Positions 1 through 12,453 of a stretch of DNA of 64,000 nucleotides are shown here, in pieces. The notes under the pieces were generated by a model that searched no databases, had not been told where the DNA came from, and worked only from the letters and a program-made list of their open reading frames with translations. Made by a program: the position numbers and the translations under genes. How positions within the stretch are numbered: position 1 is the stretch's first letter; every line of letters starts with the position of its first letter. The DNA comes from Cannabis sativa (lineage: Eukaryota; Streptophyta; Magnoliopsida; Rosales; Cannabaceae). The stretch is taken from the NCBI RefSeq assembly GCF_029168945.1, contig NC_083607.1, positions 11,054,001-11,118,000 of the forward strand, in the 5' to 3' direction.

Positions 1-290
1 TTGGACAGTCTACCACCACGAAGGTGCAATACTTAAATGTGCTCTGGGGGGTATCCGGGCATAAGGTAACTGGGAGCCTGACTTTTCCCCTCGGGATTAG
101 CGTCGTCCCGTTAAACCCTGTGAGCTGTGATCCACTAGGCGAGAGGTCCCGGTCGGTCAACCCTATCGCAGTGAAGGCTTCTTTGAAGAGCAAGTTCACG
201 GAACTCCCATTGTCAATCAGGACCCTAGCCACAACCTTATTTGCGATGGGGGTCTCTATGACCAGCGGGTCGGGGTGAGGAAAACGCACC
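1..290 (-). pseudogene. pro: E1 aspartic protease, N-terminal part, cut by window edge
   Basis: Translated on the minus strand, this matches the start of the E2 protease frame at 37358 (core IDNGSSVNLL, the DNG/DSG active-site type of Ty3 proteases). Only this part is in the window. Two stops near 326 separate it from gag, so continuous gag-pro translation looks broken here. The plus-strand open frame over the same bases is an antisense shadow. Confidence 0.7.
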
Positions 291-299
291 GTCTTGGCG

Positions 300-2519
300 T
301 CTTCTTCCGTGAACGTTATGGGCTAGTCCATTAGCCGAGGCCTTTGAGCCGGGAGTTGAGTAACCTCCCACACCTCACTGTGTCTTGCAGCCTCGGCATA
401 TCTTTTTCGCTCCTTGCGAGTGTTTCCTCCGATATGGGGACCTCCGGAGATCATGGCTACCCGTCCATTAGGCCGGGGCGGTAGCCCGGGGATATGCTGG
501 GTGTCACTGCGGGAGCACTGGAGGCAATACTCTGCTTGTACCCCCGGCGTTCCCGGAGGCATACCCCCGCCACCGCCCGGATTAAGGTGGGGCAACCTAT
601 TTTTGATCCACTCATAGAGGTGGCCCAAACGGATCAAATTTTCAATCTCGTCTTTGAGATTTTTACACTCATTGGTGCTATGACCAATGTCGTTGTGGTA
701 CTCGCATCTTTTACTCGGATCTCTCCGGGAGCTATCTTTGTACAACGGCTGGGGCCTCCGGTAGTGTGTATTTTGCCTAGTGGCAAAATATACACGTTCC
801 TGGGAGTCCGTGAGCTCCGTGTACTGAGTATATTGGGGTGTGTACCCCTTCTTTTGGCGCTTCTCTCCCGTTCGGGTGCTGCCCTTGGAGGACCTTTTGC
901 TCCTCGACCCACAGGTAGGGCACTGTTAAGCTAGCGGTCGGGGCAGCTGTGAAGGAGTTCGTCCATTCACCCGGACGGGTTGCCGTAATGGGAAGATGCC
1001 GGTGCCAAAGCTTGACCACAGGCCGTATCCGGGAGTGGCGAGAACCGTATGCCACTTACCTGGGAGTTGCGGTCGGGACAGTACCCGAGGGCGACACTCC
1101 TGGCATGTATCCCGCTATCCCGGTGGGATAGTAGCCTCCGTAAGCCACGATCTGGGCTTCTTCGAGGTTAATATATTTTTGGACTCGCTTCTGGAAGTCC
1201 TGAAGGCTAGCAGCGCCTTCTTGCTGTAATTCGTTCCAGAAGGGAGTCCTAGTGCGGATTCCTGCTTGGAGAAGCGCAAGCTGTTGTCCGTCGTCGACCT
1301 TCTTGGTCTTCGAGGCTTCCTCTCGGAACCTCTTGATGTAATTCTTCAACGTCTAGGTGGGCAGTTGCTTGATGTTGGTCAAGGCACTAACCTCCAAGTT
1401 GACCTTCCTGGCAGCGACAAATTGTCTCCGGAAGTTGGTTTGGAGTTTGTTCCAGCAACCTACCGATCCTGGTTCCAGTTTTTTGAACCACTCCTCTGCT
1501 GATCCGCTCAGGGTGAGGGGGAAGCACAAGCATTTGGCGTCATTGCTGACCCGCATGACTGTCATGACACGGTTGAACCGTGACAAGTGATCGCTGGGGT
1601 CGGAGTTCCCAGTATATGCCGCCATTTCGGGCATCTTGAAGTTTTTAGGGAGCTCCGCCTCCAGGATATGTTTGGCACAAGGCTCCCGATCCTCACTGTC
1701 TGAGTCGGAGTCGTCTCCCTTCTGCCTCCGGGAGACTCGAGCAATATCTTTCCGAAGTATGGCAAGTTCCGCCATAATCCCTTCGTTTACAGTACCCGAG
1801 GAGACCACGGGCCTGTATCTTTTTTGGTCAAGGTGATCCCGGAGGTCACCTTGATTCCCATTGATTTGATTTCTCAGATCAATGGGAGGACATCTCTGTC
1901 CTCTTCTTCCTCTACCCCCTGGTTCCTGGTGCACGGAAACGCTTTTTCGGTCCCCTCGATCCTGAGGGCCAAGACTCCCTCTTTAGGGCTTGCCCCTCTG
2001 CGGACCTTTCCCTTTAGGGAAATCTGAGCGGACCCTTCGCGGATCCTGCACCTTTTTCTTTCGCCCAGGGGTAGAAGTAGGGTTTTTTGTTTGGTTTTCC
2101 TCAGCAGGGTGCCTTATAGGGCTAGGTTCCCTAGGTCTTTGCTGCTGGGAGTTAGGCGAAGACGTCGCTGGCTCCCCATCGAGCCCAGCGGCCATCGCCT
2201 TGGGATGCACGTGAATACCAGCTGCCTCCATGGCTTTCTGCATGGCTAGCATCACTTCCTGCATTTTTTGATTTTGCGCTTTCTGAGCTTCGATCTCAGC
2301 TTCATGATCGATAGCTTTTTGTCTAAGGAGCACCAACTCCGAGTAGCTTCCTCCGTCATAGGCATACTCGTCGAGGTGTTCCTCGTAGTTCTCGTCGGGA
2401 ACTATTTCTTCTTCTTCTTCCTCGAACTCCTCTGCTGCCCTTGAGGCTACATCTTCCTCATTGGGATCTTGAGCGTCTTCTAGAGGGCGAGGATGACGTG
2501 CAGCTCTTGTCTCCACCAT
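300..2519 (-). pseudogene. gag: E1 gag, broken by frameshifts
   Basis: Gag polyprotein of a Tat-type Ty3 element, which would form the virus-like particle. It starts at an ATG at 2519 (product MVETRAARHP...). The first piece (2519-1983) is acidic, with EEEEE runs, and then basic. The second piece (1934-1353) holds the conserved gag core, including YTGNSDPSDHLSRF and AEEWFKKL. The third piece (1349-1056) continues it. The last piece (745-323) carries a zinc-knuckle-like motif, CEYHNDIGHSTNEC, followed by a proline/glycine-rich stretch. The pieces lie in different frames, so several indels have broken it. Seen: motifs and order. Inferred: that this was one gag gene. Confidence 0.82.
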
Positions 2520-2560
2520 TGTTGTGAAGTCAAACGCTTGTTATGTAGCAGCTTTCCTCA

Positions 2561-2582
2561 GCTCTCAATGAAAGCACCAAAA
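2561..2582 (-). other. Primer-binding site region of E1
   Basis: It lies directly inside the LTR. On the minus strand it begins TTTTGGTGCTTTCATTGAGA and is the same as 37289-37310 in E2. It is not the initiator-Met type (TGGTATCAGAGC) seen in E3 and O. I did not assign the primer tRNA. Confidence 0.7.
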
Positions 2583-3363
2583 TGTTGACCGAGGTTTTCG
2601 GCAACTATTAAAATATGATTATAATAAAGAGCTGTAAGAAAGTGAGATGAAGATTTTTTACGTGGTTGGGGCGTTAATGAGCCTTAGTCCACGAGCCTCT
2701 GTTATTAATGGATGTATTTAATACAGATTCTACACTTGAGAGAATGTTTTTCTCTTAAATACAGAGAATGTTCTTGGTGAGTATTTTCTCTTCTTGCTCT
2801 TTTGCAAACCAAGATTCTCGACCCCATTAAATGAGCTTTGAGGGGGTATTTATAGTGTTTTGGTGGGGTAATCCCTAGAATTGTTCTTACACATGTGTCT
2901 GTAAGTATCCATAAAGTTGGGCATTTCCGATGAATATACCATGGGTGATGCATGGTCAAATCCCTAGGTGCTGTAGGGCTTTGATGAAGAATGTCCTTTT
3001 TGCCTTGTGATTGACGTGACTCTTCGCAGAGTAGACGTCGCTAGACTTAAATGATCATTACTGTAGCGCTGCTGTTTGGGGGTTGTGCCGTCAGACTTTA
3101 TTGCGTGTTACAGTCCCAACACGATTCCTCTCATGCAGCATTAAATGCGACTTGATTGCTCGGGAGAGACCTGACATATCCCGGAGAGCCTTCACGCTAT
3201 ACTAGCTTCCTGGAGTACCTTGTACTCCGGGTGCCTCCTCCGGGACCCATGCTAACAGCGCTTCCTTGTGGCGCATAAAGACTTATTAAATGTTTACAAG
3301 TTATCTGACCCACGTGTCCCCTCTCGACTGGTCCACGTATTTTGGGCGAATTCTGGAGCAACA
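2583..3363 (-). repeat. 5' LTR of E1
   Basis: The 781-bp block is bounded by TGTTG and CAACA, perfect 5-base inverted ends. On the minus strand a TATAAATA box (2854-2847) is the likely U3 promoter. The sequence around it (CTATAAATACCCCC) matches the same place in the LTRs of E2. The U3 start on the minus strand also resembles the E2 LTR start, with the shared run CAAAATACGTGGACCA. Other parts have diverged, so E1 and E2 are different subfamilies. Confidence 0.88.
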
Positions 3364-4420
3364 ACAATATATACATTAAGAAAACTCTTAATTTCTAAAC
3401 TTTCTCATATCAAAATCTCTAATTGATTAACAAACATCATTCACAAGATTACAACCACCAAAATTCATAAATAACAAATTTATAATAATATAAATATTTA
3501 AGGGACTATTTAACGGAATAAAACAATCAAGAAACTACAATAATACATAAGCCATAATATACTATTTTGACTATTTCAAATCTCCACAATATTATATTGT
3601 TGCTTTGTTTTGTTACTACATGTTTGGATTGTTGTTATATCTTAGCATAATACCAAAACTTTGGCCAGCTCTTATTCTCCTTCCACTTCACTACTTGACA
3701 AATAAAAAACTCATCTTTATTGTTATGAAAAGAAAACCAGAACAAAACAAAACAAACAAAGAATTCAGATAGAGAAAAAAAGAGAGTTTTTAATATGTGT
3801 GTGTGAAAGGAAATGAGGGCTCTTTCTTTCACAAATTCCTCATATTCTTTCTGAACCTATTCAAAAGACAAACCAAATCTATAATGACAAAATACAGACT
3901 CATTGTGTTTATAACTCATTGTGTTTATAACACATTCACAGCAAAAATATATTCGGAGACATTCACAGCAGAAAAAAAAAATTGTTCACAGAAAAAATCC
4001 CAATCGGCTAGAACTAGAAGAACATACATTTTTTTTACCATTGTTCACAGAAAAAAAATCTTGTTCACAGAATAAAAAAATCTTGTTCTTTAAAATCACA
4101 CTCATCACCATTCTTCATTGACCATTGTTATAAAAAATCAAGCTAACCTTCAGATATGCGCACAACTTTTGGGCGCACGGCTGGTGGCGGCCTGGGTGGG
4201 CGCACAACTGGCGCTGGTGGTTCACGTTCACGGCTGGGCAATGGGCACTGGATTTTTTCTTTTTTTGGAGAAATTGTGGCTGCTGGCTGTGCTTTACTTT
4301 GTGTGTTAGGACTTAGGGTTTGATTTGAATAGAGAGAAAAGAAAATGAAATATATATGTTTAAAGTTTTTTTATTTGGGCTGGGATGGGGCTGGCTAGTG
4401 TATATAATATTTGTATATAC
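3364..4420. other. AT-rich intergenic DNA, no gene recognised
   Basis: This begins right outside the E1 LTR. It holds A-rich runs and a short repeat of the phrase TTCACAG(A/C) near 3940-4085. The small open frames here have no recognisable domain. I see nothing to support a gene. Confidence 0.6.
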
Positions 4421-4428
4421 TTTTTTTT

Positions 4429-4631
4429 TGGGCTGGGCAGTGGGCTGAACGGTGCGGGTTGGGTTCATTGGGTTAGAAAAATACCAATCCAAAAATCAAC
4501 CCAATAGCAGCGGGTTATATTTTTATCAACCCATATGTATTTCGGCCCACAAAAAATGACCATGCTTCGACCCATTTTGGGTTGGGTTGGCCGGGTTGGT
4601 CCGCCCATTGTCAACCCATGCTCAGCCCTAT
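4429..4631. mobile_element. Possible hAT-like MITE
   Basis: The left end reads GGGCTGGGCAGTGGG. The right end, reverse-complemented, reads TAGGGCTGAGCATGGG, so the termini are an imperfect inverted repeat. Inside are several CGGGTTGGGTT-type phrases in both orientations, typical of small hAT-derived MITEs. I could not define a clean 8-bp target duplication, so the exact ends are uncertain. Confidence 0.4.
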
Positions 4632-4639
4632 GAGAAAGT

Positions 4640-7600
4640 ATGCCAAGAATTTCCAACCCTTTGCATGAAGAATTCAATGAGTATTTATACTGTTATAGAG
4701 ATCATATTAGTACCCTTTCCCCTCTAATGAAGAGTTTACAAATAATATATTGACTTTGGGCTTATCTGGTGAAGCCTGACCCATGAGGTACCTTGTGTAT
4801 GCTGACATGGAGGCCTTATCACAAAATTAGTTGTTCATTATGTATCCTATATTCATGGGTAATTAACGACAGATTAATTACATGATTTCCAATTATCCAA
4901 CTTCCCTTTTTAGCAAGATATTATTCTTTGTTTGAGATTTTCAGAAAGTAATTCATGATCTTGTGCAATTTGGTAAAAAAAAAATGGGTAACTATAGTAG
5001 TCTTCCGGAGACACGCTAAAGACCTCTTCTAGATACACAGAGATGGACCTTGCAGATGCTAACTAAGATTGACGGAACCTTGCCTGGGCGAGTTATGTTT
5101 ATTGTTCTCCTTGAAGGCATAATGGATCCTGGGCTTGGCCCAATTTATGTGCATTTGGGCTCACTGATAGGCCCTAAGCTAATATTTGGAATCCACATGT
5201 CCCTTGCCAGAAATATGGATAAAATTTACCCATAATTTTCTAGAATGTTGTGGATTGTGGAGGCTTGCTTCAAACTGTATAGATGGATAGGTGGAGGCTA
5301 AAGGTGAAATCTTTATAAATTCAAAATAGTTTCAAATGTATGGAAGACAACTTTTTATTTTTTAAATTTAAGGCAATACGTCACACTATGTTGTTTGTTT
5401 GAGAAGCATCTGTTCCTTTATGAGGCGTGTGCAATGAAGTAAGCAAATTTGAGGCTATTTACTTTGGTGCGAGTCTCGAGGATAATATTATCATTTGATT
5501 TACATTGGTCCCAAACATGGCATTAAATGCTTGACTAATGGGATTCAAAGCTGTTGGATTATTTTTGTTCTTTTGGAGAATTAATCTAACCCTTTGATCT
5601 GGGCTTCACACAAAATGCACATTCTAAGTATATATACTTTGTAATGCCATTGTTTACCACTTTTACCCAACTTTGCAAATTTCTTGAGAGTTTGCAAAGA
5701 AGATACCGAGTACGAATCGAACAAATTTAGAGCATGATATTGACTATTGCATCTATCTTCTACTTTAAATTAGGGCTCGAGAGTATACAAACGATCCACC
5801 CCCAGTGATTATGACTTCTTCACTAGAGAAATTGGTAACCCTGGATATTAATTCTGAAATCAATTCTCTCATTGACCATGCCAACGCCATTGCAAAAAGG
5901 CTCGATCATCTTGAATGTCCTTTTGTTAAAAAACTTTCTCTAAGGCCATCATTCGACGTTGGCGTGTGCACTCCTAGGCCATGTTTTCATTCAAGTCTAG
6001 TGTTATCACCCAGTTTATCACCATGTAAATTTTTCTTATTTTTTGATTTCTCAAATCTTGTTTCATGTTTGAGATTAGTGCTTGATTTAGGAACTGCATG
6101 TGATTTACTTTCTACCTGAAGAATAGGAATTTTTGGCCTATGACTGAAGTATGATTGTAGGCCAAAATAGAATGTTCTAGGTACTGTCTAGGATAGATTT
6201 AGCATCTAATAAAAACTAGACTTCTTTTTGCTTTATTATTCTGGGAAAATGCCCAAATTACTTCAGATATATGCTTGCAAACTTTCCCCTTCTTTGTTTG
6301 GAACCCTTATGGTTCCAGATGATGTTTGCATCTTCCTTTCACCTCATTCATGTTGTTCCCGATCTGGTTATTTGGAACAATTATTCTTTGAGAATTTATT
6401 CCAAATGCTAGGTCCGGTGGGAACTCTCCAAGAAATTTGAGGGAGGATTTTTCAATACCCTTACTATCTTAGTTAGTTTGGGTAATTCACTGCTTGGTGT
6501 TGTTTTTCATTTTCCAGAATCCATCGTGTCTGAAGAAGATATTGAGAAAATACCCAAAACAAGACTTTGAAAAAATTCCCTAAAAAATGGTAGGTCATTT
6601 ATCTAAAAATGGTAGGCTATTTTTCTGGGACACTGCTAGGAAAAACAGTAGATCGTTTTCTCATAAATGGTCTACCATCTTCTGCAGGAAACAAAAGTTT
6701 TGAGTTTTACACAACTCCAACCTTTCCACACTCAACCAAATCCTACCAAACTTCATAGAACATTCCTATATCATCAATCACCTATCAAAATCCACCATTA
6801 GAGCTCAAGCTTGAGTTCCATCAACTCAAACTTGAAGCTCTCAACCAAACCTACAACAAAGCACCTTAAACTACCCTCTATAACTCAAATTAAAGCTTCA
6901 AAATATAATCTAACCTATAGCCATCTATACAGAAGTAAATCCCCAAAAAGCATGTTTAACCTAACTTTACACTTAGAAAATTAAAGAGAAAAAGAAAGAG
7001 GAGCTTACCTTTAGCTGAATCTTTCTTGACCTATGAAATTTCTTGCTAAAAATCTTTAGTTTGGTCTCAAATTGAAGAAAGAAAATTTGTTTTTCTATAT
7101 GTTCTTCTTAAGTCGAAGTAAGATGGAGAGAAAGAGATATATTTAGTCTTTTTTTATTTTTTTATTTTTCTTTGTTTTAGATAATAAAAACTTACTTTAT
7201 TTAGTAAGTTTTATCTAAAAGAACTAAAGATTTATATAATAATCTCACTAATAAAATAAAGCCAAATGACACTTAAACTCTTGTACCTAACTCTTAGGAA
7301 ATCTCCAACCTAAGGGTGATTTGGTTATAATTAATTACCCAGAAATACTTCGATAAAACTAAAACCAACCAAACTTAACAAACCACTAGCACCATAAACT
7401 TATACAGCTGTGATATTTCTGGCCACTAATGAAGTCTCCACAGTTGCCAGACTTGAAAATATTTTATGTCACTAATAGCATATATTATACTCACATATTC
7501 CAATAAAGTCTTTGTAATTAATAAATTACATTTATTCATTCATTTATATTAAAAACTTTAATTTTCACATAACTGGATTAGTAAGATCATAATCTTACCC

Positions 7601-7680
7601 ATTATACCTATAACAAGTTTATTGTTTTATATTTTATAACATATGCCCTAATTATCAAAATTAGATTTTGGGGATATTAT
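4640..7680. other. Intergenic DNA without a recognised gene
   Basis: About 3 kb of ordinary AT-rich sequence. An open frame at 5805-6119 (product starting MIMTSSLEKLVTLD) has no domain I recognise and no convincing splice partners. From about 6540 to 7680 the text (ATGGTAGG phrases, then CT/CA-rich and A-rich stretches) looks like decayed retrotransposon flank or LTR, but I could not find matching ends. Confidence 0.5.
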
Positions 7681-7683
7681 AGT

Positions 7684-10600
7684 AGGATTGCTCATAGCAA
7701 CTCTTATCCTTGGGTTTGTGGAGGAGACTGGAACAAGATTTTCTCTTCTTTTAAAAAAGATGGGCGTTCTCCCTGACCAATGTATCTTATGAATAATTTC
7801 TATAAAGCTTTGTCTGATTTTTTTCTTCTTGATATGGGTTTTTCTTGTCCCAAATTTACTTGGTCTTACAAACATTATGATGCCTCGTTCAATCAAGAAA
7901 GCTTAGACAAATTTGTATGCATTTCTTCATGGTTTGATCTCTTTCCAGACTCGTGTATATCTCATCTTGGCTTTACTGCTTTGGATCATCATCCTCTTGT
8001 TTTGTCTACTATTCCAAAAATAGATGCTACCACTGATAAGTTATTCTAGTCTCATCTTCATTTTGGAAATTTGTGGGCTGACGAGGAATACTGTGTTCAA
8101 CTAATTAAGCAAGAATGGCAGCTAAAGCACACTGACCCTCTCCAAAATATCTATCAAATATTAGTGTCGTGGCTTCAAAGCTAAATTCTTGGAACAAAAC
8201 ATCCATAAACGCCATAAAAAATCCATTAATCAAAAGAAGAGGGAATCGGCTCTTGTGTATTCTAATCTTAATCATTCTAATTGTAGTGAGCATAGAAAGA
8301 TTAATAAGGAATTAGATGTGCTTAATTAAAAGGAAGAAATGTATTGGGCTTCTCAGGGTAAAAGTTCCTGGCTCAAACACAAGGACAAGAACTTCGCCTA
8401 TTTCCATAAGTGCGCCTCTAGAAAGAAAGCTCAGTATGATATTTTTTCTATCATTAATTGTAATGGTATGTTAGTGCAAGACAAGAAAGAGACAACTAAT
8501 GTATTTTGCCATGATTTTTCTTTCGTCTTTACTTTGAATCTCGCATTGGAAGATGATTTAAGTCACGTGTTATCATCAATTGAAGCTAACGTTTTGGGTT
8601 CTATAAATTCAAAACTTATGAGACCTTTTTTTTACGATTGATGTTAAACATGCTTTGTTCTAAATGGATCCCTCTAAAATCACTGGTGAGGATTGGATGA
8701 ATGCTGATTTTTATGAAAAGAATTGGGAAATTTTCGGTGTTGATGTTACAAGTGCAACTCTTAATTTTCTCAATTGTGATTTTTCTCTAAAAGGTATTAA
8801 TCTTACTCTCATCTATTTGATTTTTAAAATTAATTCCCCTACGAAGCCTTCTAAGTTTAGACCTATTAGCTTATGTAATTTGCTTTACAAGATTATTACT
8901 AAAGTCATGACTAATTGGATGAGAGAATTTTCGGGAGTGATTGTTGCTGAAGAGAAAAGTGTCTTTCTTCCAAGTCATTTGAAAACTGATAATGCACTTA
9001 TTAGGTTTGACTGTATCAATGCTTTAAAAAAGAAGAAGAAAGGCAAAGATAGTTTTTTGCTATCAAACTTGACATGTCTAAGGCATATGACAGAGTTGAG
9101 TGGAGATTCCTTGCCTGTGTTATGGATAAACTCAGTTTTCACACGAATTGGATTGCTAAAGTTATCAATTATATTTTCACAGTGGAGTATTCTATTCTTC
9201 TTAATAGTGAGTGGCATGGGTGCATTATTCCACAAAGAGGTCTTAGACAAAGAGATCCCGTATCCTCATATGTTTTTCTTCTTTATGCCAAGGGTCTTTC
9301 TTCTTTTGTCAAAAGAGATTGCTCCAATGATATTTTGTGTGCTTTATCTTGTGGAAGGCCAGGTCCTAAAATCTCTCATCTTTTATTTGCTGACGATAGT
9401 CTTTTCTTCTTTGAAGCTTCTCTTGCTCATTGTCTCTATTTTCAGATGTTTCTTAATTGGTATGGGAAAGCTTCTGCTTAGTTAGTTAATTTTGACAAGC
9501 CAACGGTTTTTTTCACCTCTAATGTGGACTTGGGTGCCAGGTGTGATTTGGTGGCTTTTCTTGGTGTGAATGAGGTCAGTTATCATGAGAATTATTTGGG
9601 GCTTCCAAGCTTTGTAGGTCATAACAAAAGTGGGCTTTTTAATTTAGTTTGTGATAGAATTTGGAAGTGGCTTAATAATTGAAAACCTAATTTGTTCTCT
9701 ATGGCTGGTAGAGAATTCTTAATTAAAGTTGTTATCCAATCCGTTTCCACATATACTATGAATCTCTTCCAACATCCAATGAATTTTATTAATGATATTC
9801 ATAGTGTGTGTGATAGATTCTGGTGGGGTGGTTCAAATGTTAAAAAGAAAATGCACCAGTGTACCTGGGATCAACTTTGTAAACATAAGAATGAAGGTGG
9901 TATGGGGTTCCGCAATCTTCCTCTCTTTCAAAGCTTTATTAGCAAAACAAGTAAGACGCCTTTACAATTTTCTTAATTCTCTTGCAGCTCGTGTCATTAG
10001 AAGGCTTTTATCACTGCAACAAGAATTTAGGAAAGTCATCTCAACAAAAAGAGGGACTAGTTGCTAATGAAAACACTATATTTATTTTTAAGGACAAATG
10101 GTTTCCTTTGAACTCAAGCCTCATTCATTCTACTCTGAGTCTGATTGGTAATGTTGCCTCTATTTCAGAGCTTTGTTATGCTAATGGAGGTTGCTATTCT
10201 TCTCTTGTTCAATAGGTCTATTCTGTGGAGGCATCTTTCGTTATCCTCTCTATTCCATGGCCTTTGCGAGGTATTCCTGAAACATTTGTTTAGAGATTCC
10301 AAAAGCATGGTTTCTACACTATTAAAATTGGTTATTAGCTTGAAATTTGTGATGTTACGGAATCTATGGCTTCCACTTCCAATGGTGTTTCCCATTGATG
10401 GCAAACTTTATGGAACTTAAATTTACTTCCCAAGGTAAAACGTTTTGCTTGGAGATTGTCGTCTAATTGGATTCCTACAAAGATTAATCTTTAAAGACAT
10501 GGAATTCTCAACGACAATTTTTGTCCAATTTGTACTAGTGATCCGAAGACTACTCATCATGCTCTTTGAGGATGTAACAAACTCGTCTCAGTTCGAAAGC

Positions 10601-10765
10601 TATGTGCTTTTAAGATGTGATCCAAACATGATTGTAAGTGATATTTATGGTTTCATTTGTCTTTATATTCTGCAACTTCTTCAAAGTAAGAAAGATTGAT
10701 CATGGTAACATGGGGCGTATTTGGTACAGACAAAATAAACACATTAACCACAGAATTTAGTGAGC
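7684..10765 (+). pseudogene. L1-type LINE, endonuclease to zinc-finger region, decayed
   Basis: Non-LTR retrotransposon ORF2 remnant, 5' truncated. In order: the C-terminal half of an AP endonuclease (7690-8049, with FTWSY, a WFDLFPDS-like segment and DHHPL), a linker (8339-8641), reverse transcriptase (about 8660-9480), then a segment with WWGG and GGMGFRN (9690-9976) and the C-terminal zinc-finger region (about 10200-10600, with PKVKRFAWRL and CPIC). Reverse transcriptase signs are SKAYDRVEW (about 9077), QRGLRQRDPVS and the catalytic LLFADD box (about 9380). Many stops and shifts break the frame, so it cannot be active. The host copies such elements by target-primed reverse transcription. 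Confidence 0.88.
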
Positions 10766-10779
10766 GGTGCCAAATCTTT

Positions 10780-11360
10780 CTATAGATTGCTTCTTCTGCC
10801 TCTTTTGCTGTCAAAGTACCTATGGTACCGGTTCATATTTGGTTACCCGAAGCTCATGTAGAGGCAACTACGGCAGGATCCGTCATCTTGGTAGGAATTC
10901 CATCAAAATTGGGAACCCACGAGTTTTTAAGATTTTCAATACTCATGTTTCCCAAAGTGACACTTTGTTTCACTCCTTTCATTTATACTCCAAGCGCGAT
11001 TGCTATAATATATACTTCCTTGACCACTTCAAGACAGATCGATCTTAAAAAGATCATTGCTTACTCCTTAGTAGCCCATATGAATCTGGTGACTATTGGT
11101 ATGTTTAGTCGGGCAGTGACCGTTAGGTCACCTATTTTGAGTTATGGACACACAAGGCCAAAACATGTGTGTCGGGCGTGTGACCCATCAACCTACTAGC
11201 AATGGGGGGGGGGGGGAGAGTTCATGAACAATCTACTATACTGTCGAAGATTATTAGGCCTTTGGCTGCGGACTTCTTGTGCTCTTACCAGAGAGAAGGC
11301 TGACAAGACTCCAACATCATATCTGGTCGTGTAGTTGCGACATTACCTCCCCATTGGCTT
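10780..11360 (+). pseudogene. nad4: Mitochondrial nad4 fragment in nuclear DNA (NUMT)
   Basis: The frame at about 10790-11108 reads as plant NADH dehydrogenase subunit 4, a membrane subunit of respiratory complex I. Telling segments are VPMVPVHIWLPEAHVEA, KLGTH, DLKKIIAYS and AHMNLVTIGMFS. Coding similarity stops after GMFS, where, as I remember it, the first nad4 group II intron begins. The sequence then continues with intron-like text and a G run (11206-11215). So this is a DNA-level copy spanning an exon-intron junction, not a copy of spliced RNA. Several changes from the protein I remember are C-to-T or G-to-A. It is flanked on both sides by LINE sequence. Confidence 0.85.
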
Positions 11361-11414
11361 CGTCCTCTGCTAGTTTTTTTTAAAAAAAAATAAATACATA
11401 TACTGCCAATGATT

Positions 11415-11880
11415 CTCTTAATGCTCATTGTGGACTCGACATGGTTATAATGGATTCCAACAGCAAAATTGTTCCTTCAACTGCTTGGAAAATGAAAGAA
11501 AATATCATTCTAGAATGGGCAAAAGCACTAGTAATCCAAAAAGCTATGACTCAATGCATCTCCTACTGTATTCTCAATGTTCAGTTCAAATTTGATGGTC
11601 AAGGCTTGGTTCATGAACTCCATCATTCTTTAGTTTTAGATTTTTGGTTGGGTTTAATTCTTGATGATATTAAAAATTTATGTTCCAAATTTATTTTTGC
11701 GAGTTTTAATTTTTGCCCTAGATTTGTTAATGTACAATCTGGTGGCCTGGCTACCCTTCATGCATTTGGAACTCCATCTTGACTAGTACCAATTATTAAT
11801 GAATTTTTTAGCTTTCAGTCCCCTTCAGTGTTTTGTTGTTAAGTGGTATTCTATGAAGTTATTTCCTAAAAAAAAGATAA
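11415..11880 (+). pseudogene. LINE 3' end with RNase H-like domain
   Basis: The frame 11441-11782 resembles the RNase H domain found at the C-terminus of many plant L1 elements. It reads MDSNSKIVPSTAWKMKENI, then an AKALVIQKAM helix, then FCPRFVNVQ near the end. It fits as the continuation of the LINE at 7684-10765, with the nad4 insert between them. After the stop, the tail is A-rich with short TAA repeats (about 11866-11882), as expected at a LINE 3' end. Confidence 0.68.
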
Positions 11881-12022
11881 TAATAATCTTCCTGAGTTGG
11901 TATGGAAGATCTTTGATTAACATTCCTCCTCGGATGGGTTGAAGACCATTTATTTATTTATTTATTTATTTATTGCTGAATAGCTAAGAGCGTTTATTTT
12001 TATTAATTCATAGAAAAGCTTT

Positions 12023-12453
12023 GGTGACCTTTGATAACACTTTTTTAATTAATTTTCTGTTTTTAAAATTGAAAAAGTGAAAATATTTTTTAAAAGATGT
12101 TCTATACAACTTTTTTAATTTTTTAATTTTTTAATTGAGAATCAAAATTTTAAAAACAAAAAAAAAATTATTTTCAATTTTTCTTTTGAACAGTTTTTTT
12201 TCTTAATTAATATTTTGGACTCCGACTAGACCCGGACCAAAATCCCCCCCCCCCCCTCCCACGGCTCTGGCGCTGAACTCGACCTCCGACCACACATCTA
12301 GACCCGACTTAAATAAAATCATAAAATAAAAATGAAAATAAGCTTTACAAAACACACTTTTATTTTTTGTTTTTAAAATTGAAAAATAAAAGTATTTTTT
12401 AAAAACAAATATTTTAATTTTGTTTTGTGATTAAAAAATTGCCAAACTAAACC
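12023..12453. mobile_element. Possible Harbinger-type MITE related to H2
   Basis: The left end GGTGACCTTTGATAACAC resembles the H2 terminus, which reads GGTGGCGTTTGGTAACAC in the same direction. The subterminal text (TTTTTAAAATTGAAAAA and reversals) is also shared. The right end is near GCCAAACTAAACC. It holds a run of 14 C (12243-12256) and no open frame. The match is imperfect and the TSD is not clear. Confidence 0.42.

Larger units (their letters stand above)
1..3363 (-). mobile_element. E1: 5' part of a Ty3/gypsy Tat-type LTR retrotransposon
   Basis: Read on the minus strand, the order is LTR (2583-3363), primer-binding site (2561-2582), gag (about 2519 to 320) and the start of protease (about 290 to 1). 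The rest of pol and the 3' LTR lie left of the window. The protease part is clearly related to the protease of E2 at 37358 onward, and the 22-base stretch after the LTR is the same in both elements, so E1 and E2 belong to closely related families. Gag is broken by frameshifts, so this copy is not autonomous. The target-site duplication cannot be tested because one end is missing. Confidence 0.88.

Noticed and set aside
4118..4309. Small protein gene
   Set aside because: No domain, biased composition, no splice or start context, and next to MITE-like repeats.
5805..6119. Small protein gene starting MIMTSSLEKL
   Set aside because: The N-terminal part looks protein-like, but the rest is Ser/Leu-rich low complexity and no family or splice structure is recognised. 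Left as intergenic.
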